Assembly: GCA_024711415.1 (NCBI GenBank)
Contig: JANJSW010000109.1
Coordinates: 1 to 6,220, forward strand
Origin: Thermomonas sp.
Lineage (GTDB): Bacteria; Pseudomonadota; Gammaproteobacteria; Xanthomonadales; Xanthomonadaceae
Reading direction: 5' to 3'
DNA: 6,220 nt
The notes under the pieces are model-generated. The model made no database searches and was not told where the DNA came from. It saw only the letters and a program-made list of their open reading frames with translations. The position numbers and the translations under genes were made by a program. How positions within the stretch are numbered: the stretch's first letter is position 1; each line of letters starts with the position of its first letter. Of this stretch, positions 1 through 6,220 are shown one piece after another.

Positions 1-1
1 G

Positions 2-1087
2 ATACAGGCGATGCCCGGCGCTTTGCGCGCGCCAGGCCGGCAGCGAGGCGACAAGGAAGTAGCCCAGTACCAGCAACAACCCCGCCGCCGCAGTGGCGAA
101 GGTGGCGATGCGCCAGCCGCGCGACCACCCGGCCAGCACCGCCGGCAGCAGCGGCAGCAGCGCGATGAAGCCGGGCAACGGCCAGTGGAAGCTGACCCGC
201 TCGCGGTCGGCGAAGAAACCCAGCACGAAGAAGCCGAGCACGATCAGCACGCCGCTGAAGGCCAGCCAGCGCGCGGCCGGGCGCCCGTCGTGCAGACCGC
301 GCCACCCGGCCACGACCATCGCCACCAGCAGCAGCGGAGTGACCGCCAACCATTGCAGCAGGCCCAGCACCAGGCCGGCGCTGCCGAACTGCCACGGGTG
401 CCGGTCCACCAGCTGGAAGCGCAGGCCGGCGTCGGCGTTTTGCAGGTTCCACAGCAGCAGCGGCAGCCACGCCAGCGCACCGACGGCCACCGCCGCCCAC
501 ACCCGCCAGTCGCGCAACGCGGTGCGACCTTCGCGCAACAGCAGTAGCACCGCGAAACCCACCGCGATCACCGCGGCGAAGCGGTAGTGGGTCAGCCCGC
601 CCATCGCCAGCCCCAACCCCAACTCGCAGGCGGCCCAGCCCCCGACCCCGCGCAGCAACCGCAGCCCGGCGTCCAGGCATAGCAGCGAGGCCAGCAGCAG
701 GGGCACGTCGGGCAACCCCAGTACTCCCAGGCTGCCGGCCAACGGCAGCAACAGCGCCAGCAGACCGGCCTGCCAGCCGGTGTTCGCATCGAATTCGCGC
801 GCCGCCATCCGCACCACCAGCCACGGGATCGCCGCGCCGATCAGCAGGAACGGCAGCCGCAGGCCCAGCGCATGCTGGCCGAAGACGTCCACGCCCAACC
901 GCGCCAGCCACGCGGTCAGCGCCGGCAGGTCGGAATAGGCCCAGGCCGGATGCTGGCCCTCCTGCCAGTAGAAGGCCTCATCGACGAACAGCGGCAGCTG
1001 CACCGCCAGCGCCAGCTTGAGCGCGCACAGCAGCAGCCAGCCGGCGATGAACCCGCGCCGCGCCGCCGCGCTTCCCGCATCCTGCAT
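2..1087 (-). CDS. GT39/ArnT-like membrane glycosyltransferase, 3' end beyond the left edge
   Basis: Reading the minus strand from the ATG at 1087-1085 gives 362 uninterrupted codons to the window edge, checked codon by codon; the C-terminal part is missing. The family transfers a sugar from a polyprenyl-phosphate donor to a lipid, glycan or protein in the inner membrane; the acceptor here cannot be told. Visible hallmarks are a first membrane span (about residues 13-31), then the first periplasmic loop motif VDEAFYW with the acidic pair D36-E37, the loop sequence YSDLPALTAW (51-60), a second conserved acidic site LPD with D127, and THYRF (166-170). D36 and D127 match in placement the two acidic residues that ArnT-type enzymes use near the metal and lipid phosphate. 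Many Leu/Ala/Val-rich spans follow. The family is usually about 500-580 residues, so roughly a third is missing. The start is supported by an AGGA site 8 bases upstream. It is transcribed divergently from the MoxR cluster. The family call is firm; the specific substrate is unknown. Confidence 0.9.
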   Translation of the reverse strand, partial: MQDAGSAAARRGFIAGWLLLCALKLALAVQLPLFVDEAFYWQEGQHPAWAYSDLPALTAWLARLGVDVFGQHALGLRLPFLLIGAAIPWLVVRMAAREFDANTGWQAGLLALLLPLAGSLGVLGLPDVPLLLASLLCLDAGLRLLRGVGGWAACELGLGLAMGGLTHYRFAAVIAVGFAVLLLLREGRTALRDWRVWAAVAVGALAWLPLLLWNLQNADAGLRFQLVDRHPWQFGSAGLVLGLLQWLAVTPLLLVAMVVAGWRGLHDGRPAARWLAFSGVLIVLGFFVLGFFADRERVSFHWPLPGFIALLPLLPAVLAGWSRGWRIATFATAAAGLLLVLGYFLVASLPAWRAQSAGHRLY

Positions 1088-1095
1088 TCCCGGCG

Positions 1096-1100
1096 TCCTC
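1096..1100 (-). promoter_or_regulatory. Ribosome binding site of the glycosyltransferase gene
   Basis: The minus strand reads GAGGA here, ending 8 bases before the ATG at 1087. This is a good Shine-Dalgarno core at normal spacing. It fixes the start codon, because the only nearby alternative ATG (1080-1078) is out of frame. Confidence 0.6.
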
Positions 1101-1102
1101 GC

Positions 1103-1108
1103 TACACT
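1103..1108 (+). promoter_or_regulatory. Possible -10 element for the MoxR cluster
   Basis: TACACT within GCTACACT matches four of the six bases of the sigma-70 -10 consensus. It lies in the 42-base gap between the divergent genes and would put the transcript start roughly 15 bases before the ATG at 1130. There is no convincing -35 at 16-18 bases upstream, where the sequence is already the start of the glycosyltransferase gene. The call is therefore weak. Confidence 0.3.
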
Positions 1109-1129
1109 CGTTGCCACTTCCGAGAACCG

Positions 1130-2092
1130 ATGCCCAACGACATGTCCGCGATCCCGGTACCGGCGCCGATGCTAACCGATGAGCTGCAGCAGGCCCTGCG
1201 CGAGGCGCAGGCGCAGGTGAACACGCTGGTGCTGGGCAAACCGGTGCAGGTGCGGCTGGCCTTCGTTGCCCTGCTGGCCGGCGGCCACCTGCTGATCGAG
1301 GACCTGCCCGGGCTCGGAAAGACCACCCTGGCCCACGCGCTGGCCGCGACGCTGGGGCTGGACTTCGCCCGCGTGCAGTTCACCTCCGACCTGCTGCCCT
1401 CCGACATCCTCGGCGTCTCGGTGTACGAGGCGCAGGCGCGGCGCTTCGAGTTCCATCCCGGCCCGGTGTTCACCCACGTGCTGCTGGCCGACGAGATCAA
1501 CCGCGCTCCGCCGCGCACCCAGAGCGCGCTGCTGGAGGCGATGGCCGAACACCAGGTCAGCATCGACGGCCAGACCCGCGCCCTGCCCGATCCGTTCCTG
1601 GTCATCGCCACCCAGAACCCGGTCGACCTGTCCGGCACCTACCCGCTGCCGGATTCGCAGCTGGATCGCTTCCTGCTGCGGCTGGCGCTGGGCTATCCCG
1701 ACGCGGCGGCGGAGCGCGCGCTGCTGGCCGGCAGCGACCGCCGCGACCTGATCGCCAACCTCGCGCCGGTGCTGGACGCGCCGCGCATCCTCGCCCTGCG
1801 CCGGGCGGTGCCGCAGGTGCATGCCGCCGAGCCGCTGCTGGACTATGTGCAGGCGCTGATCGCGCGCAGCCGCCAGCAGCCCGGCGTGCGGGTGGGCCTG
1901 TCGCCGCGGGCCGGGCTGGCGCTGCTGCGCGCGGCGCGTGCGCATGCGCTGCTGCTGGGCCGCGGCCACGTGGTGCCCGAGGACGTGCAGGCACTGTTCC
2001 CGGCGGTGGCCGAACACCGGCTGGTGGCGGATGCCGACACCCCGGCCGCCAGCCTGGCCAAGGCGATCCTGCACGCGGTCGCGGTGGACTGA
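1130..2092 (+). CDS. MoxR-family AAA+ ATPase
   Basis: This gives 320 residues, normal for the family. MoxR ATPases hydrolyse ATP to remodel or help mature partner proteins, often envelope proteins encoded beside them. Motifs seen are Walker A EDLPGLGKTT (57-66), Walker B LLADEINRAPPRTQ (118-131) with D121-E122, sensor 1 ATQNP (160-164), the GTYPLPDSQLDRF segment (169-181) with the arginine-finger candidate R180, and sensor 2 GLSPRAG (256-262). The lid helix with VVPEDVQALFPAV (281-293) follows. All catalytic residues are present, so the enzyme should be active. The frame stays open upstream to 872, but that stretch is antisense to the glycosyltransferase. ATG 1130 is the first sensible start; ATG 1142 is an alternative, and neither has a strong ribosome binding site. 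The stop lies one base before the DUF58 start, implying one transcript. Confidence 0.95.
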   Translation: MPNDMSAIPVPAPMLTDELQQALREAQAQVNTLVLGKPVQVRLAFVALLAGGHLLIEDLPGLGKTTLAHALAATLGLDFARVQFTSDLLPSDILGVSVYEAQARRFEFHPGPVFTHVLLADEINRAPPRTQSALLEAMAEHQVSIDGQTRALPDPFLVIATQNPVDLSGTYPLPDSQLDRFLLRLALGYPDAAAERALLAGSDRRDLIANLAPVLDAPRILALRRAVPQVHAAEPLLDYVQALIARSRQQPGVRVGLSPRAGLALLRAARAHALLLGRGHVVPEDVQALFPAVAEHRLVADADTPAASLAKAILHAVAVD

Positions 2093-2099
2093 GGTGATC
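2091..2099 (+). promoter_or_regulatory. Strong anti-16S match at the MoxR/DUF58 junction
   Basis: GAGGTGATC is a nine-base match to the sequence complementary to the 3' end of 16S rRNA. It spans the MoxR stop (TGA 2090-2092) and contains the GTG (2094-2096) that I take as the DUF58 start. Because the start lies inside the match, this site cannot be the conventional ribosome binding site for that codon. GGTGGA at 2083-2088, 5 bases before the GTG, may serve instead. Later in-frame ATGs at 2118 and 2130 are too far away (18 bases or more). Confidence 0.3.
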
Positions 2100-2357
2100 G
2101 CCGCGCTGCGCAGGCGCATGCGGGCGTGGATGCGGCCGCGCACGCCGGAAACGCTGCCGGCGCAGCTCACGCGCCACCGCATCTACGTGCTGCCCACCGC
2201 CAGTGGGCTGTTCTTCGGCCTGCTGCTGGGGGCGATGCTGCTGGGCGCACTCAACTTCAACAACAACCCGGCGCTGCTGCTGGCCCTGCTGCTGGCAGGT
2301 GCCGCCCAGGCCAGCCTGATCGCCGCGCATATGCAGCTGTCCGGACTGCGGGTGTAA
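2094..2357 (+). CDS. N-terminal DUF58 fragment: two-span membrane peptide
   Basis: If the TAA is real, translation from GTG 2094 makes an 87-residue product. It has a basic N-terminus (RRRMRAWMRPR), two hydrophobic spans and a short SGLRV tail. It would be inserted in the inner membrane with no soluble domain. A basic N-terminus followed by a hairpin of two spans suggests both ends face the cytoplasm; this is inference. On its own it has no known function. Confidence 0.4.
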   Translation: MIAALRRRMRAWMRPRTPETLPAQLTRHRIYVLPTASGLFFGLLLGAMLLGALNFNNNPALLLALLLAGAAQASLIAAHMQLSGLRV

Positions 2358-2375
2358 GCGTGGACGGCCGAACCG

Positions 2376-3065
2376 GTGGCAGCCGGCATGGACCTGCACC
2401 TGCGCATCGCGCTGGGCGCCGCCGATGCGCGGGTGCGCCGCGGTCTGCGGGTGGCGGTGGGCGGACACGCCACCCACGTCGCGCTGGATGCCAGCGGCGC
2501 CTCCGCCGAACTGCGCCTGCCGACCGCGCACCGCGGGCTGCTGCCGCTGCCGCGGCTGGAACTGTCCAGCGTGCAGCCGCTGGGGCTGGCGCGGGCCTGG
2601 GGGTATGTCTGGCCGGCGCAGTCGCTGCTGGTCTATCCGGCCCCGGAAACCCAGGCGCCGCCGCTGCCGATGCCCGCCGACGGGCAGGACCATGCGCAGG
2701 CCGCACGCTCGGGCGACGACCCGCATCACCTGCGCGGCTACCGCCACGGGGATCCGCCGCGCACGGTGGCGTGGAAGGCCTCGGCCCGCCACGACAGCCT
2801 GCTGGTCCGCGACTACGAACAGCAGCGCGGCGGCGAACTGCTGCTGGACTGGCAGCAGACCGCCGGCCTGCCCTACGAGCAGCGCATCCGCCGGCTGGCG
2901 CGCTGGGTCGACGATGCCGAGCGCGACGGCCGCCGCTATGGCCTGCAGCTGCCAGCGCAGCCACCCATCGCCAGCGACCGCGGGCCGCCGCACCGGCACC
3001 GCTGCCTACGCGCGCTGGCGCTGCTGCCGCAGGACCCGCCGGCGTCGGAGCCTGCGCATGGCTGA
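2376..3065 (+). CDS. C-terminal DUF58 fragment: soluble domain, possible reinitiation
   Basis: This frame continues the same reading frame after the TAA. The first possible starts are GTG 2376 (18 bases after the stop) and ATG 2388; from GTG it encodes 229 residues. It holds the whole DUF58 signature region and a normal C-terminus. Upstream of GTG 2376 there is only a weak GGA (2362-2364) at 11 bases, so expression would depend on ribosomes restarting after the TAA or on readthrough. Without the anchor the product would be cytosolic and probably unable to work in the usual way. Confidence 0.4.
   Translation: MAAGMDLHLRIALGAADARVRRGLRVAVGGHATHVALDASGASAELRLPTAHRGLLPLPRLELSSVQPLGLARAWGYVWPAQSLLVYPAPETQAPPLPMPADGQDHAQAARSGDDPHHLRGYRHGDPPRTVAWKASARHDSLLVRDYEQQRGGELLLDWQQTAGLPYEQRIRRLARWVDDAERDGRRYGLQLPAQPPIASDRGPPHRHRCLRALALLPQDPPASEPAHG
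3046..3050 (+). promoter_or_regulatory. Ribosome binding site of tgpA
   Basis: CGGAG ends 7 bases before the ATG at 3058, inside the 3' end of the DUF58 frame. It selects this ATG as the start even though the frame is open further upstream. Its position within the preceding gene implies coupling to DUF58 translation. Confidence 0.65.
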
Positions 3066-5010
3066 GCCCGCATCGCCGCCGATGACGCCGCGCGCCCGCA
3101 TGCAGGTGCTGGCGGCCGCTGCCGCCTGCCTGCTGCCGCTGCTGCTGCAGCTGCCGGCCTGGCTGGGGCCGGCCTTCGGCGTCGGCGCGCTGGCGGTGGC
3201 CGCGGCCTCCTGGCGTCAGCCGATGCCGGCGCTGCTGCGGCTGCTGCTCAGCGCCTGCGCGCTGCTGGCGGTGGCGGTGGTGGCACCGGGCATCGGCCGC
3301 GATACCGCCTGCGCGGTGCTGGCCGCGATGCTGGCGCTCAAGCCCGGCGAAACCTTCAGCCTGCGCGACGGCCGCAGCCTGGTCGGCTTCGGCCTGTTCG
3401 CGCCGTTCGCCACTTTCCTGCTCGACCAGGGGCCGGCCAGCCTGGGGCTGGCGCTGGCCGCGGTGCTGCTGGCGCTGCTGGCGCTGCAGCGGCTGGCCGC
3501 GGACGAGGGCGAGGTGATGCAGGCGGTCGGACGCGGCGCCGCCGCCTTCGGCGTGCTGCGCCTGTTCGCGCTCGGGCTGCCGCTGGCATTGGCCGCGTTC
3601 TGGCTGTTCCCGCGCCTGCCGTCGCCGCTGTGGGGGCTGCCGCATCGCAGCGTCGCCACGCCGGGCCTGTCCGACACGATGACTCCCGGAGCGATGGCCG
3701 ACCTGCTGCGCGACGACAGCCCGGCCGCACGCGTGCAGTTCTTCGGCGGCGCGCCCGCGCAGGAGCAGATGTACTGGCGCGGGCCGGTGCTGTGGGACTT
3801 CGATGGCCGCAGCTGGCGGCAGGCGCGCGACCTGCAGCGCTTCCCCGCTGCGCCGATGCAGCCGGCCGGCGCGGGCTGGGATTACCGCATCGATATCGAA
3901 CCCACCGAAGACCGCCAGCTGGTCGCGCTCGACCTGCCCACCCGGCTGCCCGACGGCGCCTACGTCAGCCGCGACTACACGCCCTGGGCGGCGACGCCGC
4001 AGTACAACGTCTCGCGCTGGCGCATGCGCTCGGCGCCGCCGGCGGCGTTCGAGAGCGAACTCCCGCCGCCGCTGCGCGCCCGCGCGCTGGCGCTGCCGCG
4101 AGGCTACAACCCGCGCACCGTGGCGCTGGGCCGGCAGTGGCGGCGCGAAGCCGGCAGCGACGCGCAGGGCCGCAGCGACGCCGCCCTCATCGGCCGCGCG
4201 CTGGCGATGATCCGCCGCGACTTCGCCTACACCCTTGAGGTGCCGCTGGCCGGCCGCAACGAGGTCGACGACTTCCTGTTCGACCGCAGGGAAGGCTATT
4301 GCGAGCACTTCAGCTCCGCATTCGTGGTGCTGATGCGCGCGGCCGGCATTCCCGCACGGGTGGTGACCGGCTATGCAGGCGCCTATCGCAATCCCATCGG
4401 CGATTACTGGCTGGTGCGCAAATCGGACGCGCACGCGTGGGCCGAAGTCTGGCTGCCGGCGCGCGGCTGGGTGCGCGTGGATCCCACCGCCGCGGTCGCG
4501 CCCGAGCGCGTCTACGACACCATCGCCGACCGCCCGCCGGGCCGCATCGCCGGGCTCGACGCGCTGGTGCCGTTGTTCAACGCCAGCGACTGGCTGCGCC
4601 GCGGCTGGAACGACTTCGTGCTGGGCTTCAACGCGCAGCGCCAGCAGAGCCTGCTCAAGCCGCTGGGGCTGGAGCGGCTGGGCGCGGGTGCGCTGGTCGC
4701 GCTGTTCGCCGCCATCGCCGCGCTGGCGCTGGCATGGATGGCCTGGCTGATCGCCCGCGGCGAGCGCCAGCGCGACCCGCTGCTGCGCGCCTGGCATGCG
4801 CTGGAGGCGCGCTACCGCAAACTCGGCCGCGGCCGCGCGGCACACGAACCGGCGCTGACCTGGGCCATCCGGGTGGCGGCGGACAGCCCGCGCGCCGGCC
4901 AGCACCTGGCCACGCTGGCCGCGCGCTTCAACCTGGCGCGCTATGCACCGGCAGGCAACCGCGCGGAACTGCAGGCGCTGCTGCGCGACCTGCGCGCGCA
5001 TCGGCCCTGA
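3058..5010 (+). CDS. tgpA: TgpA-like membrane protein with periplasmic transglutaminase domain (DUF3488-transglutaminase-DUF4129)
   Basis: This gives 650 residues, close to the 668 I recall for Pseudomonas aeruginosa TgpA, a protein reported as needed for viability and linked to cell-wall or envelope processes. Domains in order are an N-terminal DUF3488 region with about five to six membrane spans (roughly residues 15-184), a large periplasmic region, the transglutaminase-like core, a final span (about 542-567) and a cytosolic DUF4129-type tail (568-650). The catalytic triad is visible: C415 in EGYCEHFSSAF, H459 in SDAHAWAEVW, and D475 in WVRVDPTA. The spacing of 44 and 16 residues equals that of the TgpA triad as I remember it (C404, H448, D464). 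The ATG overlaps the DUF58 stop by 8 bases and has a good ribosome binding site. The domain shows the transglutaminase fold, but its true substrate is unknown. Nothing looks broken. Confidence 0.95.
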   Translation: MAEPASPPMTPRARMQVLAAAAACLLPLLLQLPAWLGPAFGVGALAVAAASWRQPMPALLRLLLSACALLAVAVVAPGIGRDTACAVLAAMLALKPGETFSLRDGRSLVGFGLFAPFATFLLDQGPASLGLALAAVLLALLALQRLAADEGEVMQAVGRGAAAFGVLRLFALGLPLALAAFWLFPRLPSPLWGLPHRSVATPGLSDTMTPGAMADLLRDDSPAARVQFFGGAPAQEQMYWRGPVLWDFDGRSWRQARDLQRFPAAPMQPAGAGWDYRIDIEPTEDRQLVALDLPTRLPDGAYVSRDYTPWAATPQYNVSRWRMRSAPPAAFESELPPPLRARALALPRGYNPRTVALGRQWRREAGSDAQGRSDAALIGRALAMIRRDFAYTLEVPLAGRNEVDDFLFDRREGYCEHFSSAFVVLMRAAGIPARVVTGYAGAYRNPIGDYWLVRKSDAHAWAEVWLPARGWVRVDPTAAVAPERVYDTIADRPPGRIAGLDALVPLFNASDWLRRGWNDFVLGFNAQRQQSLLKPLGLERLGAGALVALFAAIAALALAWMAWLIARGERQRDPLLRAWHALEARYRKLGRGRAAHEPALTWAIRVAADSPRAGQHLATLAARFNLARYAPAGNRAELQALLRDLRAHRP

Positions 5011-5011
5011 C

Positions 5012-5030
5012 AACGCCCCGATGGGGCGTT
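5012..5030. terminator. Hairpin between convergent genes, probable two-way terminator
   Basis: AACGCCCC (5012-5019) pairs perfectly with GGGGCGTT (5023-5030) around a three-base loop, GAT. The stem starts 2 bases after the tgpA stop and ends 5 bases before the stop of the opposing GGDEF-EAL gene. The AA/TT ends give each strand only a two-T tail, so the classic T run is missing. It would serve tgpA on the plus strand and the cyclic-di-GMP gene on the minus strand. Confidence 0.65.
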
Positions 5031-5035
5031 CCGGA

Positions 5036-6220
5036 TCATCGTGCCAGCAGTGGACCGGGCAGCGCCTCGGCCGGCATCGGCCTGCCGAACAGATAGCCCT
5101 GGAACTTGTGACAGCCGTGCGCGCGCAGGAACTCGAACTGCGCCTCGGTTTCCACGCCTTCGGCCACCACCAGCAGTCCCAGCGGCGCGGACAGGGCCAG
5201 GATCATGCGGATGATCGCCACGTCTTCCACGCCGTCCGGCAGACCGTGCACGAACGACTGGTCGATCTTGAACTGGTCCAGCGGCAGCCGCTTGAGGAAG
5301 TTCAGCGAGGAGTAGCCGGTACCGAAGTCGTCGAGCGAGAAACGCACGCCCAGCTCCCGCAGCGCCTGCATCTTGGCGATGCTGTCGTCCAGGTCCTCCT
5401 GCAGCAGGCTTTCGGTGATTTCCAGCCGCAGCCGCTGCGGCGACGCGCCGCTGCGCGCAAGCGCGGCTTCGACGTCGCTGACGAATTCCGGCATGCGCAG
5501 CTGGCGCGCGCTGACGTTCACCGCAACGGTCCAGTCCGCGCGCAGCGGATCGCCTACCCAGGCGGCGATCTGGGCACAGGCGGTCTCCAGCACCCATTGC
5601 CCGATCGGCACGATCAGCGGCGACTGTTCCGCCAGCGGCATGAACAACCCCGGCGAAAGCAGCCCGCGCACCGGGTGCTGCCAGCGCAGCAGCGCCTCCA
5701 CCCCGACGACGCGTCGGGAGGCGTCGATGATCGGCTGGTAGTGCAGCCGCAGCTGCCCTTCCTCCAGCGCCACGCGCAGGTCGCGCAACAGCGCCGTGCG
5801 GTGGTTGACCTCCTCCTGCAGCGCCGGGTCGAAGAAACGCAGCACGTTGCGCCCCTCGTCCTTCGCCTTGTACAGCGCCAGGTCCGCGCGCTTGAACAGT
5901 TCTTCCGCATCCAGCGGCAGGTCGCCGCGCAGCATCACGATGCCGAGGCTGGGCGTGCACGCCACCGGCTGCCCCTCCAGCACGTAGACGGGCGCCAGCT
6001 TCGAGCGGATCTTCTCGCCAAGGTCGGCGGCATGGGCGGTGGCCTCCTCGAGGGTCGAGCCCAGGTCCTCCAGCAACAGCACGAATTCATCGCCGCCAAG
6101 CCTGGCCACGGTATCGCTGCCGCGCACCGCGGCGCGCAGGCGGTCGGCCACCAGCCGCAGCAGCGCGTCGCCCTGCGCATGCCCCAAGGTGTCGTTGACC
6201 TCCTTGAAGTGGTCGAGGTC
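5036..6220 (-). CDS. GGDEF-EAL cyclic-di-GMP turnover protein, 5' end beyond the right edge
   Basis: The last 394 residues plus stop are present; numbering here counts from the first complete codon at 6220. The frame is open to the edge and already mid-domain (DLDHFKEVNDTLGH), so the TTG at 6187 is an internal codon, not a start. The GGDEF half makes cyclic-di-GMP from two GTP and the EAL half cleaves it to pGpG. The cyclase has an intact GGDEF (42-46) and the inhibitory I-site RGSD (33-36), five residues before it. The EAL half keeps E175 (EALLRW), N235 (NVSARQL), E267 (LEITE), D297-D298 (DDFGTGYSSL), K318 (FKID), E354 (AEGVET) and Q374 (QGYLFGRP), the usual metal and catalytic set. Both activities therefore look possible. 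Sensor domains are probably encoded off the edge. The gene converges on tgpA and probably shares its terminator, with no sign of functional linkage. Confidence 0.96.
   Translation of the reverse strand, partial: DLDHFKEVNDTLGHAQGDALLRLVADRLRAAVRGSDTVARLGGDEFVLLLEDLGSTLEEATAHAADLGEKIRSKLAPVYVLEGQPVACTPSLGIVMLRGDLPLDAEELFKRADLALYKAKDEGRNVLRFFDPALQEEVNHRTALLRDLRVALEEGQLRLHYQPIIDASRRVVGVEALLRWQHPVRGLLSPGLFMPLAEQSPLIVPIGQWVLETACAQIAAWVGDPLRADWTVAVNVSARQLRMPEFVSDVEAALARSGASPQRLRLEITESLLQEDLDDSIAKMQALRELGVRFSLDDFGTGYSSLNFLKRLPLDQFKIDQSFVHGLPDGVEDVAIIRMILALSAPLGLLVVAEGVETEAQFEFLRAHGCHKFQGYLFGRPMPAEALPGPLLAR

Larger units (their letters stand above)
2094..3065 (+). pseudogene. DUF58-family membrane protein gene with an internal in-frame TAA stop
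   Basis: Read as one frame this is 323 sense codons plus a TAA at codon 88 (2355-2357), the size expected for a DUF58 protein. DUF58 proteins are membrane-anchored and regularly encoded between a MoxR ATPase and a transglutaminase-like protein; they are thought to be clients or partners of MoxR. Before the stop there are two membrane spans (about 36-53 and 60-79) joined by NFNNNP. After it comes the soluble domain with the family signature LRGYRHGDPPRT (213-224), W227 and SAR (230-232), then VRDYEQQ. The frame does not shift across the stop: codons on both sides read sensibly and keep high GC at third positions. The last 8 bases overlap tgpA. This may be a recent nonsense mutation, a base error in the sequence, or a genuine split gene. 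I cannot decide from the sequence, but the family call is firm. Confidence 0.8.

Noticed and set aside
11..587. Plus-strand open frames and CAG-like repeats in the left part
   Set aside because: They are the reverse complement of leucine (CTG) runs in the membrane spans of the glycosyltransferase, not genes or repeats.
872..1129. N-terminal extension of MoxR to the start at 872
   Set aside because: The extra 86 residues are Arg/Gln-rich, unlike MoxR, and lie wholly antisense to the glycosyltransferase coding sequence and the divergent gap.
2340..2400. Frameshift as the cause of the broken DUF58 gene
   Set aside because: Codons before and after the TAA are in the same phase (2094, 2355 and 2376 all agree), so a single insertion or deletion cannot explain it.
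2425..3057. Upstream extension of tgpA to the start at 2425
   Set aside because: The stretch reads as Arg/Ala/Cys-rich nonsense, overlaps the DUF58 frame, and the ribosome binding site points to ATG 3058.
2257..5013. A 918-codon open frame on the minus strand opposite DUF58 and tgpA
   Set aside because: It lacks any domain or membrane pattern, is full of low-complexity Arg/Gln/Ala/Pro, and mirrors the high-GC codons of the real genes. Long antisense frames are expected at this base composition.
6185..6187. TTG as the start of the GGDEF-EAL gene
   Set aside because: Upstream codons continue the conserved GGDEF domain (DLDHFKEVNDT), so this is an internal leucine.
1..6220. Search for mobile elements, CRISPR, tRNA/rRNA, toxin-antitoxin or defence genes
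   Set aside because: No direct-repeat arrays, terminal inverted repeats, transposase motifs or RNA gene signatures were seen. Nearly every base is accounted for by five gene loci.

Overview
This 6.2 kb window is very GC-rich, with G or C at nearly every third codon position. Gene content and protein style suggest a gammaproteobacterial chromosome, most likely of the Xanthomonadaceae (Stenotrophomonas, Pseudoxanthomonas, Luteimonas or Lysobacter type). That placement is inferred from family resemblance, because no rRNA or other marker is present. The DNA is almost entirely coding, and I see no mobile element, CRISPR array, tRNA or rRNA.

Layout. (1) Positions 2-1087, minus strand: the N-terminal 362 codons of a multi-membrane-span GT39/ArnT-like glycosyltransferase that runs off the left edge. 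(2) Positions 1088-1129: a 42-base divergent intergenic gap with a possible promoter. (3) Positions 1130-5010, plus strand: a tightly packed three-gene cluster of a MoxR-family AAA+ ATPase, a DUF58 membrane-anchored protein and a TgpA-like membrane transglutaminase. The genes are separated by 1 base or overlap by 8 bases. (4) Positions 5011-5035: a short convergent gap with a perfect 8-bp hairpin, probably a two-way terminator. (5) Positions 5036-6220, minus strand: the C-terminal 394 residues of a GGDEF-EAL cyclic-di-GMP enzyme whose N-terminus lies beyond the right edge.

The three-gene cluster is a known arrangement. A MoxR ATPase is thought to act as a chaperone-like remodeller for envelope proteins, the DUF58 protein is its usual membrane partner, and TgpA carries a periplasmic transglutaminase-like Cys-His-Asp domain. 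Here the MoxR motifs and the TgpA triad (C415, H459, D475) are intact. The DUF58 gene is interrupted by a single in-frame TAA at 2355-2357, with the same reading frame continuing cleanly on the other side. This is the most notable feature of the window. It is a nonsense mutation, a sequencing error, or a split into a membrane piece and a soluble piece. I found no evidence of a previously undescribed system; the remaining genes are ordinary.
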